Part shown: in pieces, positions 8,557 to 19,452 of the stretch
Layout: every line of letters starts with the position of its first letter
How positions within the stretch are numbered: the first letter of the stretch is position 1
Assembly (NCBI GenBank): GCA_013115145.1
Contig: JAAPAO010000394.1
Location: 1-33,415, forward strand
Length of the DNA: 33,415 nt
Direction: 5' to 3'
Source: Perkinsus chesapeaki
Taxonomy: Eukaryota > Perkinsozoa > Perkinsida > Perkinsidae
Notes under the pieces: model-generated
What the model was told of the DNA's origin: nothing
The model's input: only the letters and a program-made list of their open reading frames with translations
Database searches by the model: none
Program-made: the position numbers and the translations under genes

Positions 8557-10176
8557 ATGCTCCAAGTGTCCCCTAATACTGCCGAATCTCCCGAAATCCT
8601 CCATCGTGGGGAACGCTTCCTATGTCCAGAAGAGGCAGCTGAGCTAAACGAACAGATCGACGGATCTGGTATGATATTCGAAGAGGTCGAGTACCCTCCT
8701 GTTGCCCCTCCCTCCTCAGCCAATAGGCGTACTAAGGCAAAAGCTAAGGCTAAATCGTTAGGGAAAAGAAGGAAGGTAAGCTATAAGGGAACTCCTAACA
8801 GAAATACAGCTTCAATTTAGACGACGTCATCGTCATCATCTTCACCTACTTCCAGCCAAACTGCCACTTCTCCCGGATCGCCTCGCCAGTCGGCGGCACC
8901 TAAACGTCGAGGCCGCCCTAGTAAGACTGCGGCACCCGCTAGCTTACCGTTGAATACTGCAAGTGAAGATGATGATGACGAGGGAATAGAGGAATTGCCG
9001 AACTTGGAGGGGTTGGCTGGTATAAGAAGGACGGCTTTGTTAGATGTACTTAAGGGTATTAAAAGTGACAGTAGGAAGAGGGAGCAGCATAATGACTCTA
9101 TTTACTACTGGTACGGTACTGCTACCTTCCCTGAACAAGTGGAAGGGGCGAAGCCCAAAGCCTATCAGCTACCGACGGACTTGGGAACCATTCGAGAGAA
9201 TGTTATCAAGGGGAACTACGAAACCCACCTCGCTATGGAGAAGGATATTAATAAGATTGTCAGACATGGTTTGAAAGGTTTTCCAAGCGATTCGGGGCCA
9301 TTTAGAGCCGCGGAGAGGCTGAATAAGTTGGCTGCTGGTTTGGTTCAAAAAGCATCTTATAGGATAAACAACGAGGACTATAAGGAGAAGTATATCTCCA
9401 CGGAAATCATGGCTGCTATATTCACTAAGGAAGGGGCGAGCTCAGTGGGTAGCAGCCCGAAGAAGGAGAAACGTGAGGCCAAACAAGGTATCAAGAAGGG
9501 GGGTAGCAAGAAGAGCAGCAAAGGTGAAGGTACTCGAAGCAAGGATTCTGAGAAGAACCTGGAGGCTTTGAATAGTCAGATTGCAGCTTTACAGGAGAAG
9601 TTGGCAGAGCTGGCTGATCAGGGGGTGTCACTTACACGTGCGCCAACAACCTCACCGGGCAGTCCACCGGAAGGAGGGGTCGGAAGGAGCAGCCAGGCGC
9701 CGCTGCCTTTGACTTTGGATGAAAAAAGCAAGCTTGAAGACGATATGAATCAGCTTACAGCTGAGGATCTGGCCTTGGTGGTCGAGAAGAAATTGAAAGG
9801 TCGTCCGGGTGTGGTATTGGATCCAGCAACTGGTCAGCTGTGCGAGCTGGATGTAGATCTGATGTCGGCGAGAGATCAGAGGAATCTTAAACGATACGTC
9901 GCCCGCCTGTTGAACCTACATAATCAAAAGGTAAAGGAGAACGAGGAGAGGGCTAGAGAGATAGTGGCTCATGAGAAGGCAGTGGCTCAACTTCAGGCTG
10001 AAAGGGCACTTAAAAGGAAGTATAGGGGAGGAGATCATTCAAGTAGCAGCAGTAGTAGTGATGATGATGACAGCAGTAGCTCATCGGGTAGTAGCAGTAG
10101 TGATAGCAGTGATGACGAGGGGTCTGGGAAGGATGAACTTAGTAAGATATATGAGAAGGGTACTGGTGCGGTGTGA
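8557..10176 (+). CDS. BET-family protein: AT-hook, degenerate bromodomain, NET domain
   Basis: BET proteins bind acetylated histones and recruit transcription factors to chromatin. There are two exons, 8557-8775 and 8821-10176, across a 45-nt intron (AAG|GTAAGC...TTTAG|ACG), for 524 aa. Order: an AT-hook KRRGRPSK at 101-108; an acidic stretch; a bromodomain-like segment at about 145-250 (YQLPTDLGTIRENVIKGNY, then EKDINKIVRHGLKGFP, then RAAERLNKL); a Lys-rich linker; a short coiled coil at about 316-339; a NET domain at about 369-442 (LTLDEKSKLEDDMNQL to NLKRYVARLL); and a Ser/Asp tail at about 481-511. The bromodomain's acetyl-lysine-binding Asn is not evident: where YN is expected the sequence is GF. 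The first ATG of the frame is used as start; an upstream exon ending before TGTGCTTG near 8540 is possible. Function in chromatin is inferred from NET plus AT-hook. Confidence 0.85.
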
Positions 10177-10524
10177 AGGAGGCCAGCGTCTGGAGGATTA
10201 CTGTAAGATTTATACTGCTGTCGAGGTCCCCGCTGGATAAAGAGTAAAGCCTTCTTGATGAGCTATGCATTGGTTATTAATTCGTAGTGTTTGGCTCGGA
10301 CTGTGAGCCCAAGTGATTTTGATTGAATAAGTGAAAAAAGTCGGCCCTGTTAGCCACCGCTGTCATATTCTCAGAAGTGTTTCCTGAGCCGAGCTACTGT
10401 CGAGTTCCGGTGAATCTTTAGTCACCAGTGGCAGCAGTGACACGGCAGCGCGAACAGACTCCCTATTTTGAGGAAAAACCGCTACTTCGACCGCTGTAGT
10501 CTTTCAATTTGTTTTTCTCGTTAT
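10177..10524. other. intergenic between two plus-strand genes
   Basis: This 348-bp spacer lies between the BET gene and the next plus-strand gene. No coding frame, repeat or RNA can be supported. It presumably holds the 3' end of one transcript and the 5' end of the next. Confidence 0.55.
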
Positions 10525-11730
10525 ATGGCACCAAGCAAAGCTGTGAAGGAGTCTGCCTTGGATTTCGGCTTCCTGCGACTTGTCTACTCCCATGCTCGTC
10601 AGGCTCGCTTGGAAAGGGGAACGAACTCGAGTGCCGATACAGGAACTGGACGGCTTGAGCAGGTCATAAGGGATGTAGCCGAGGGGGTTAGGAAGGCATT
10701 GAGGGCAAAACGGTTCTTGAAAGGAGGGGCGTATGATAGGGGCCCGAGGGGATCTAGAAAGGGAAGCTCGAGGGTCAAGCAGAAAAGGAGCGGCGGCGCT
10801 AGTGTAGGCAAGAAGAAAGGAAATCGAAGCCCGCATGAGGGGAGGCATCATGGTGTTCGCCACCGCCGACGGGGGAGGGTTGGCTCATCGGAGGCGTGTG
10901 GCTCGGGTGATGAGAGCTCGATGGGAAGTGATGAGGATAAGAAGAGATTCCGTAGGAAAGGGGAAAGAAAGGGAGCTCGGAGTTCTTCGAAACTCGACAC
11001 TAAGTCAAAGGCAGGAGGCGGGCGCACAGCATCTGCGGTTGTTGAAGGTCACCAAGGAAATGGTAGAGGCAGTAGAGCTCTGGGGGCTGGAAGACTTGTC
11101 ACTGACGAGGCCAATAGAGCCTACTTCCGACGAACCCTGGATGATCCCGGTCATTTAAAGTCGATCGTGCCCGACGGGCATGATGATCGAGTAGCCGGGA
11201 GGCTTAATCTTCACAGTGTCGATGGAGTGTCGCGAAATGAGAAAGGGGTAACGGAGCATAGCTCCATGCGCAGCTCTACTCGGAAACGGGGGCGGTTGGT
11301 TGCACGGCCGAACGCACGGCTACTGTGCTTCACTCTGCTTGAGGAGGGATGCCTTAAAGTGAGGATTGACTCGTCGGTTAGTCACCTTGTAGCGCTTGAC
11401 AATTTACTAAGACGCGTGGAGCCCAGAGTGCACGACTTTCGAGGCCTAAGTGTTGTTTTCGGTCATTCTTTGGAGAGTCTCCTAGCGACATGCGAAGAGC
11501 GTCTAAGCTGGGGAAGGGACGTCGATGTTATAAGAGATATACAACTGTATTGGTTAGGGGATGCAAAACGTTACGAGGGTCTCAAGAGGCGAGCGATGAT
11601 AGAAGACCGATACGATCTATTGGAACAAGAAGTGGAGTATTATAGAGATAAAAGCAGCATTGTTAAAGAGCTGGAGAAGCTAGACAAGAAAAGGGACATA
11701 GCGAGGCAGAGAGGAGTAAGTTTGGTGTAG
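10525..11730 (+). CDS. hypothetical Arg/Lys-rich protein, 401 aa
   Basis: This is an uninterrupted frame from ATG (MAPSKAVKESALDFGFLRLV) to the stop at 11730. Residues about 20-60 contain a short helical segment with LERG and LEQVIRDVAEGVRKALR. Residues about 60-260 are very basic and low in complexity (SRKGSSRVKQKRSGG, GKKKGNRS, HHGVRHRRRGR), so the protein is probably nuclear or nucleic-acid-binding. The C-terminal 130 residues look folded (RLLCFTLLEEGCLKVRIDSS) and end in a charged helix (YDLLEQEVEYYRDKSSIVKE). No family is recognised. It is intronless, unlike most neighbours, and follows the BET gene on the same strand. Confidence 0.65.
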   Translation: MAPSKAVKESALDFGFLRLVYSHARQARLERGTNSSADTGTGRLEQVIRDVAEGVRKALRAKRFLKGGAYDRGPRGSRKGSSRVKQKRSGGASVGKKKGNRSPHEGRHHGVRHRRRGRVGSSEACGSGDESSMGSDEDKKRFRRKGERKGARSSSKLDTKSKAGGGRTASAVVEGHQGNGRGSRALGAGRLVTDEANRAYFRRTLDDPGHLKSIVPDGHDDRVAGRLNLHSVDGVSRNEKGVTEHSSMRSSTRKRGRLVARPNARLLCFTLLEEGCLKVRIDSSVSHLVALDNLLRRVEPRVHDFRGLSVVFGHSLESLLATCEERLSWGRDVDVIRDIQLYWLGDAKRYEGLKRRAMIEDRYDLLEQEVEYYRDKSSIVKELEKLDKKRDIARQRGVSLV

Positions 11731-11864
11731 CGCGCGTTTGCTAAATAGTTGTGGCTTGTGGTGTTACTTGTTATGGCTCGGTTTGGTGCAACGAATGATG
11801 TTCGTTCTCTCCAAGGCTGATTTTCTGCTCTCCGCAGGGTCAAAATTCTTTGAAACTATAAAAT

Positions 11865-11937
11865 ACTCCGGGCGGGACTTGAACCCGCAACCTTTGGATT
11901 AGAAGTCCAACGCTCTATCCGATTGAGCCACCGGAGC
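11865..11937 (-). tRNA. tRNA-Arg(UCU), isolated copy
   Basis: This is a complete 73-nt tRNA on the minus strand with the same anticodon loop CTTCTAA and D and T arms as the array copies. The acceptor stem is GCTCCGG/CCGGAGT in place of GCTCTGG/CCAGAGT, a paired change that keeps the helix. A TTTT run follows four bases after the gene and would serve as the polymerase III terminator. Confidence 0.96.
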
Positions 11938-12054
11938 ACTGAAATCAGTGGAGTTTGCAGTGCGGCTGGCAGTCTGCCCTTAACATTATGCTCCACTCTG
12001 TCGATCCCTTTCTATCAGATTCTCTGTCCCCGAACCTCACGTCGCCGTGACACC

Positions 12055-12356
12055 ATGTCTACCAAACACGGCCAATCCACAGCCTCGTGCGATCTCGTAA
12101 GTTCCCACTCCCTGCTTGCCAACAATTGCCTGTAGTACGTCCTTAGGCATCTGAAGCTTCCTATTCTCGCTGCGACGCGGAAGAAGGGCCGATAAATCAT
12201 CTCGTGCGGGTGCGTCATACAAGTGTGATCAATCGCCCAGTATCAATTTCAGCCACCGTGGACCCGCCCTCCTCTGTGTCGGCGGTCGGCTACAAAACAG
12301 TCTCCACGCGATCCCCTAGTCGGATACGGTCTTCTCGGAGCCCCTATCTACGATAA
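12055..12356 (+). CDS. possible small protein, 83 aa, two exons
   Basis: Exon 12055-12096 (MSTKHGQSTASCDL) joins exon 12147-12356 through a 50-nt intron with a strong donor GTAAGT and acceptor CCTTAG; the phase is 0 on both sides. The product is Ser/Arg-rich near its end (SPSRIRSSRSPYLR) and matches no family I know. A strong donor-like GGTAAGC follows directly after the stop, so the message may continue with an intron in the 3' UTR or with a different exon end. The minus strand also has an open frame here; the plus strand is preferred for its splice signals. Confidence 0.4.
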
Positions 12357-12925
12357 GGTAAGCGCACTCCGGAATGGTGCGAATGGTGGTGTTCCGCTCC
12401 TCCGCTCGGCTTGCGCTTTCCAGTGGTGTATTATACAGGGTGTTCATTCAGTATTACATGGCTGTATTACTATCTAGTAAATATACAGAGTATCGTTTTT
12501 CATGTCCTCATTCATCGGGGCTTGCCATCTTGTTGTATTCTCAGGCAAATGGTGCCGCCGATGTGATCTCTGCTGTAAATGAGACACGGAAGCACTCCTG
12601 TGGCCTCTCCTCGCTATGGGGGAATGTCTATCGGACGCAGAACAACAGAACGGGCTTTTGCCACAATCTTTCATGAGCTCATGCTGCCTTCAATCCGGTT
12701 TTCTGCTGCGCTCACCACGATGCATGATTCCTTTACATTGATCAACGATATTGTTTGGTTCAGTTCCGGCTACACACAGCACGAATAAATCACGTGGAAT
12801 AAACGCTCTAAAACATCTGTTCTGAAAGCAGAATTAGATCAATAACGCCGAGCGCAGTGATCACATGAAAGAGCTCAAGTCCATACTTGGTAGTATTTGA
12901 ATGACGTCTGTTGTTGCTTCTGGCA
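12357..12925. other. intergenic, no supported gene
   Basis: This 569-bp interval contains short overlapping frames of up to 100 codons on both strands. None has coherent splice sites or a recognisable product, and no clear repeat or RNA is seen. Confidence 0.5.
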
Positions 12926-15900
12926 ATGTCAACATCATCCTCAAGCCGCGGTGGAAGTAGGTTTGGCATGCACGGTCATGAGTCACGAGGCATCGCGCGA
13001 GCTGTTAAGAAAGGCCAGGAGCGACGGAGACCAGGGAAGGCTTCACCTCTACTTGGTATGGTTATGGTGGCGCAGCAGCAAGGAGGACAAGGACAAGTGA
13101 GGCCAACTGGGTTGCTAGTAGAAGCTAATGTCATCTTTCTCGCTTCCGGGTTGGAATATGTCAGCCCTTGTCAGGTGTGTTTTTGGCATCCTAGAACCCT
13201 GACCTCGTCCTCACAGTACTATATGGCAGAGCATCACCTCCACCAACCACAGTCCAGTTCACCTCCGAGCCCTACAGCCGAGGGCACGGGTCCCAACTCA
13301 ACTGAGCCTAGAATCCTGGGGATAGGTCTCAGCGAGTTTGCCAAGTTTGCTGGGCCATGTGGATCATGGAATAATAGACGGTTTGACTTCGAGATGGATT
13401 CGGGACCACTGGATCTACCAGAGGCAATCAAGGTGGCAGCCAGCTCCACTCAGACGACAACTACAGCAAGTCCCTGCTTCCGCTGTGAAACAAACCCTGC
13501 CTGGAACCATCTGAGGTAAAAAAGCCCCCGTCGTTCTCCCCTTAAGACTTCGTTCTCCCCTTAAGACTACCTACTTTGTATTTAGGTTCGTTTGCTACCC
13601 GTGTGATTGCACCCGGCCCATAGTCGGTCCAGGCGTCCGAGGTCCTCCGTCCAGGACAACAGCTAGCAGAAGAGCTGGTAGCTCGGAGTCGACCACAGGT
13701 ATGAGATAATCAGCACTCTGGGAAGTAGTTGCATACATCGGTTGGATTTAGGTGGAAATAGGCGAAGTCGGTCCATGCTGAGGAGCTCTCAAAGCCAGGT
13801 ATGCGATCTTCGTGCACTCCTTCGATTTTACACTATGTGATTCCGAACGTTAGAATTCCTCCCACTTGAACTGTTCACAAATGTACTTTGGTATACCACG
13901 AGGCTGTGTTCCTCCGTGTCAGGCCGTCAGCTGGTTTAACATTGTTCTAGTCTTCGATGCCCGTCGAGTCACTCTTAGGTCCACAACTGTCCATTTTCAA
14001 GTGAGTGCTACTGCTGCTGACTTGCACGCTCATACCGACTTTCTCAGGCTGTTCAGACGATCTCCCGGGCATTGGTTGCCGAGGAGAACCGTTGTGGTTA
14101 TCTATCAGAGCAAGTGAAGGGTCTCCTGGCTCGCTTCACGTCACCGCCAGGAGCCAGCCAGGTATCATCATCAAGGCAACCTCCTCATATGGCCATGATA
14201 TCCACTTCTAGAGTACTCGGAAACATTCCACTCCATCTGTGACGGCGTCACCCGACTCGTCCAGCCCTCTTATCGAGCCTCGAGTTAGGCATTCGTCGAC
14301 AGATGCTGCGAGCGAGGCTGGTCAAGATCTAGTTGACACTTTGGTAGGTCTGTGCATTTGGCATCCCCTGTCACTAATTAACGTTTGAGAGTGTCGAGCG
14401 ACTACCACTTCCTCTTCCTTCGTTGTCCAAAGCTGTAGCATGTCCCCTTCCTTAAAGTGCTAAGCTTGGCTCTGCCTTACTTTTCTAGGGGTATCCTGTA
14501 GCTCCGTAGCACTGTCTGAAATTATAACCAAGCGCTCTTTCAGACCCGCGTCTTCACTGCTCTCAGCGAAGGTCCCACAACTTCCCTCGTCGTAAACAAC
14601 TCTGTTAGAGTGGTTATCAGCGGTCATGCCGAGGCAGACTCCTTTCTTCCTCGATACGGTGATCCTCCATTGCCATTAGAGGCCAGCAACTGCGGTATGG
14701 ACGCTACTCTGGACAAGACCCTTCTCCTAGTGAAGGCCAAAGGGGATTATACCTCGCCCATACCAACCGCAAGTGCAGCTACTGGGCAAGGTGGCACACA
14801 GTAAGTGTAAAGGAGCTACTTGTCCCGGCAAGCATTTGCCTCAGGAGTCCTGCGTCTGGCGGCTTGAGCGACGGCCAAGTCGGACCCGCGGGCACGGCTG
14901 CGGCGACCCATAGTCAAACGGCTCGGCTTGTCTTAGACTCTATTACGTCCACCAAGTCTTTGGCAGATGTGGCACGCGCCCTGAAAATACCACAAGGTAA
15001 GGGTATTAAAGATTCCATAATGTGCTGTTTGTGGCAAGTAGCAAGTGCTATTGCTGGACGTTGATATGATTCACAGACCGCTTTGGGGATATTATTAGAC
15101 GATCTAGCTGCTCTCCAGATCTACTTTTCTTACCCCTATCTTTTCCTAGTTGATAAATTCATCGTAACCTGCTCTATTGTCATAATAGAGAAGGTTCTCT
15201 ATCTTCTCATTGTACTAATTCCTTAGAGAAGTCCGTAGCAGGTACGGTATTGAGGATAGCTCGAGGGCTAGTGGCTCGGGGGGAGGCAAGAGTCATACCA
15301 GTTCTTCAGAAAACACAAGTAGGAAGGAGTCCCGCCCACGCCCGGTGGCAGCAGCTTGACCTAGATACTGGTGCCTAACCCAAGCGCAATGCCTCTCATC
15401 AGAGAGGACCTACAGGACTTTGAACTCAAGTTTTCATCAGCTGAAGTAGACATTCTGATTGCTATTGTGTCGTCATCTTCAGCTCAGATGATACCCCAAA
15501 TAATATATGCATTCTCCCATGGTGATCCGTTGATGGAAGTGCGTCGGAGGTGCGAGGACATTGTACCGTCCAAGGGTTTTGCTGACTTGGCTACCTGGCT
15601 TCTAGAACGGGATCAACTGGTTCACATGGCGCTGTAACTAACCTTCAATCGCTATAGGATCTCCAGCTGGGAACATCTTCCCAGGTACCTGCACTACAAC
15701 CCTCCCCTGTATGCACCTCGTGGTCTGAGGTCAAAGTCAGCCCCAGCTACCGCAGCTTCAACAGCGGCGAGCGCGCAGCTTCGAACTGGGAATGAGCCAT
15801 TCGGGACCACGCTGAGTGGAAGGGAGAATCTAGTGGAGCCTCTTGAAAGCGACAAAGTCCTCGCTGAACAGATATGGAGGGACCTTCCCAGGAATCTCTT

Positions 15901-16357
15901 TTCCCTCGATGAGGTCAGCACTATGATTTCTAACGTAACCTTACCGGTCATTCAGATACGTCATGTCATCCAAGCTCTCTGGCAGTGTAACTTGCCGGGT
16001 GGCCCCGACTCCCTAGATGTCATGTTTGTGCTTTCGGTTATCCAGAACTGCGTGAAGGCCCATATGGACATTGACTCTATTTGGTAGCCTCACCCATCAT
16101 CAGCGCATGCTTCTCCTGTACCATTATAACCTATACCATTGACACCGCTACTACCGCTACAAGCTCTATCTAGTACAGCACCGGATGATATTCGTTCCTC
16201 TTAGTAGTGCCACTCGGCATCCATCTTATCTAGCAGTTCGTGCAGTGCTCCACATACCGCTTTCAGGTACATGCTGGTTCGAGAGCATTTCATGGATGAA
16301 AGGAAGCTGGTGTTGATGAAAGAGCTTCTTACGGATGCGAGATCATCTCGAGAGTAG
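12926..16357 (+). CDS. unknown 802-aa protein, 14 exons
   Basis: A consistent frame is obtained through 14 exons: 12926-13096, 13217-13515, 13586-13698, 13752-13798, 13854-14000, 14048-14161, 14212-14343, 14544-14800, 14845-15037, 15077-15163, 15229-15318, 15365-15633, 15685-16083, 16267-16357. All introns are GT-AG; the first (120 nt, a multiple of three) and the ends of the 15077 exon are the least certain. The N-terminus is Ser/Gly/Gln-rich (MSTSSSSRGGSRFG). Around residues 140-170 two cysteine clusters (CFRC, then FVCYPCDC) could bind zinc. The middle is low in complexity (STRKHSTPSVTASPDSSSP). The second half is helical and hydrophobic (LVLDSITSTKSLADVARALK, RIARGLVARGEARVIPVLQK, FSSAEVDILIAIV, IRHVIQALWQCNL) and ends MDERKLVLMKELL. 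This may be a helical-repeat scaffold, but I do not recognise a family and assign no function. Confidence 0.72.
13531..13568 (+). repeat. perfect 2 x 19-bp tandem repeat in an intron
   Basis: The unit TCGTTCTCCCCTTAAGACT occurs twice, head to tail, inside the second intron (13516-13585) of the 802-aa gene. It adds pyrimidine-rich sequence upstream of the acceptor and explains why this intron is longer than its neighbours. Confidence 0.95.
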
Positions 16358-16625
16358 GCAGGTCCAGGTCCAGGCTTATATTCCTATCATAGATACCCCC
16401 CGCCGCTCTTCACCATATACAAAGCGATGCCTCGCCTCAATCGGTGTGGTCGAGCACGATGACCATTTCTACCATTCCCAGATACTTATGCCGAGAATGC
16501 TTCTGACTGATATTCACACTTGACGTTTCAATTCTCCAACTGATTGACTCTAGTTCCTGCACTCATGTGGCTTGGCACATACCTCGCGTAGTTGTGTATC
16601 GGACACTGTTGAGTGGCTGTCTCTC

Positions 16626-19338
16626 ATGTCTGCTAGCTCCGCCGCCTCATCTACTGCGCGGTACCTGCCTCTGATTGTCGCTGCTGGCGGTCTAGGTATG
16701 TGCTTCTAGTATCTTCACATGTCACCTTTCTAGCTTGACCAGGTAGCTCAGCTTTGGCATGGCACCGAACAGATAAACAGCGAAGAGATGGCGTTCGGCG
16801 GTCCTTCACATTCTGGTCGACGGCGCTGCCGGCTTTTGCAGCTTACAAGGCCGTTGAATGGTGAAATGCTGCCTTCTGCATAGGAAGTGCTCATTCGTAC
16901 TAGGTACGCCGAGTCCTCGCCACCATCACTGCGGCCAACAAGCGAGCAGGCAGATCACCTCTACGAGAGCCTCCACGAGAAGTATAGTCCGGTCGTCCGC
17001 GATGCAACCGTGAAGCTGCGAGGCTTCTACCTTAAAGCTAGCCAAATGATGAGCTTGCGCGACGAGTTTTTGCCGCGGCAGTATTTAGAGTGCGTTGGAC
17101 TATTGCCTCCTCCTAACATAGATTGTCCTCTCAGGTGGTGCCGAAAAATGCAGGACAAAGCTCCCGTGGTCATGTCATTCCAGGAGGCCGAACAGGTGAA
17201 CTATTTCACTTAGCCTCACCTTACGGACCATTTTGCAACATCTCATTGAGATGCGCCATTGCGAATAAAATAGTCAGCGCTGCTGTGAATCGCAAAGTCG
17301 CCATCGTTTACCTATCAAGCGCGACGGCGATGTGATAGAAGGGGAATTGAGGTTTCCGCCTTCTGGGCCTGGTGGCTCTCATCGCACTTCCCATATGTAG
17401 TTTAGGTCATTAAACACGAGCTGGGAATTGCCGATTTATCGGAGATCTTCCAATTTGTTGACCCCCATCCAGTGGGCAGTGCCAGCATAGGTCAGTGCTA
17501 TCGAGGTGTCCTTCGGCAAGAGTACGGCGGCCATGAAGTGGCAATAAAGGTAAGCAAGAGTCTCTCATTAAGAGGGCGCTGCAGGTCCCGAGCTGACTGA
17601 CGGCGGTTTTAGGTTCAACCGGAGAACATTGAAGAGCAGTTCCGGGCAGACCTGTCGTCATGTCGTGCGTTCTGCAAAATGGCCCTACCACAATTAGTAA
17701 GGAGCTTGCCCTGTGCAATGCCATGAGTGCAGTTATGGAGTTTCAGGTTCAACCTTTGGATGAGATAGAGGCACAGTTTTTAACGGAGTTTGATTATCGA
17801 TTGGAGGCTGAAAATATGGAAGAGATTCGGCATCAAATAATGCCAAAATGGGGAAGCAAGTAGGTGGACTCGTCTTGCCTAATGCGCTGGTATTCCTGGA
17901 ATGACCTATATTTAACGGCTGCGATGAAACCCTATTCAAGTAGAGCTAATTTAGAATAGAGATAACGACATTAAACCGTTATCCCTTCGGTAAATACCAT
18001 AGAGATCACCAACTTTATCTGCCGCACTTTATATTGCTTTGTGTTTTCCTTTTGTAGAGTTGTGATTCCAAGGTCATATCTGAATCTCTGCACCAAAAGG
18101 GTCCTAGTGATGGAGTATCTCAAAGGTATACAATGGCAGAAATGCAGGCATCCTCTACCTTACCTAACGGTAATAGGTGGTACGAAGCTTCTCGATGGCC
18201 TGATGGATTTCCTTCGCCGAGAAGCCGATCGGCAAGGACGCCCTGTTGAGGAGCTGGAGAGAGAGCATGTCGAGCGGCTGCGGCAGATGAAAAGTAAACT
18301 TAGTGCGAATCTAGTTGTTCTTCCATGTTGGCTGGCATAGGTTTGTCCCATACAACAGCTGAAGCTTACAAGCAAACTGCTCGGCATCTACTAGTCCGAT
18401 CTTGGGACACTCTTTGTGGGGCTGCCTACATTTGCACCTTCGGTAAGCATTCTCTGGACGATGCTCTCGCTCGAATGCGGAGGGGCTCAGCCTCCAATCT
18501 TGCATTTGAGTGAGCGTTTTTGTTCGCCTCAGGAACATTAGGGCACTGGGGGTTTACGCCACTACCACCCAACACTGCAGATTTGTTAGCTACCGTTATG
18601 GAAGTGCATGGCGAACAAGTAAACATCGATCACCAGTGGGCCCCTACACTTTCTTCTAGGTGTTCACACATGGCACCTTCAATGGCGATCCACACCCAGG
18701 AAACATACTCCTAATGCCCGATGGGAGACTTGGACTAATTGACTTCGGCCAGGCACGTCTCGGGCTTCATCGCTCTCCAGCCAATGGTGCGATCAGGTTA
18801 AGCGATTGGACCCTGATTTCCAAGAGCAGATGGCACGCTTGATCATCGCCTTGAATGAGCATGATGACGACACTACCATGAAGGTGAGATGCGGCGCGTC
18901 CCACTGATTGAGCCAGATTTTCAAACTACTTCAGATTCTCTTCGCCACTGGCTATCGTCACAAGTATAATAACCCAGAAATTGCGAAGCGTCTGATTGCG
19001 TTTTGGTTAGACCGTGATACATCTCCGGATGTCATCCCTGATGGTGAGCTCTCCTTCGCCTCGAAGTTTTCCCATTATTTCCCCTCAGGTATGAACATAC
19101 ACCAGTTCCTAGAGGAAATGGAGAAGCAGGATCCTGCTGTGTCAATATCTCAAGATGCGGTCATGGTTTGTAGGTGCGTGCTCGCGCAGCATAGTAGGTA
19201 TGAATTCCTACGGCTTTGCGGTGTAGGTGCAGCGTTATGATTCGCTCGCTGGCTCTGGCCTTCGGTCTTCGAGTGAGAACCACCGACTATTGGAGGCCCT
19301 ACGCAGAGGGGTACTTGAAGTCCAGAGGGAAGATGTGA
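16626..19338 (+). CDS. ABC1/ADCK (COQ8-like) atypical kinase, 15 exons
   Basis: ABC1 proteins are atypical kinases/ATPases of mitochondria and plastids, several of which support ubiquinone synthesis. Fifteen exons join in frame for 565 aa: 16626-16695, 16743-16860, 16904-17089, 17135-17195, 17406-17549, 17613-17696, 17747-17859, 18058-18125, 18177-18293, 18341-18442, 18533-18618, 18660-18752, 18797-18883, 18917-19173, 19227-19338. Visible motifs: K107-A-S-Q110 where the family has KxGQ; the loop GSASIGQ at 169-175 in place of the Ala-rich loop; VAIK with K193; [20 protein letters not shown]; the catalytic NGDPHPGN at 391-398; and LIDFGQ with D411. The Ser/Ala-rich N-terminus with a hydrophobic stretch ([13 protein letters not shown]) fits an organelle or membrane signal. 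The intron 18753-18796 begins GC, and intron 18884-18916 is only 33 nt. The ending [16 protein letters not shown] is typical of ADCK-like proteins. The substrate and exact subfamily are not assignable by eye. Confidence 0.93.
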
Positions 19339-19452
19339 TGGCGTATTTGCCATTGTTTACGTTATTTTTGCATTGTGTTATATGATACAGCTTATATCTA
19401 AGCATTTGTTTCTGGTTTGGCATAAAGTCAAGTTGAGTTAGTCCAAGGCGCT

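Noticed and set aside
8265-8723. 152-codon minus frame opposite the BET gene start
   Set aside because: It reads the reverse of the SINE B box and of the BET first exon; the BET frame has domain support.
10504-10863. 119-codon minus frame
   Set aside because: It is the antisense shadow of the 401-aa basic gene and has no independent support.
15634-15657. A fourth ultra-short (24-nt) intron
   Set aside because: A 51-nt intron ending at 15684 uses the same donor, keeps phase and fits the usual length, so the longer one is preferred.
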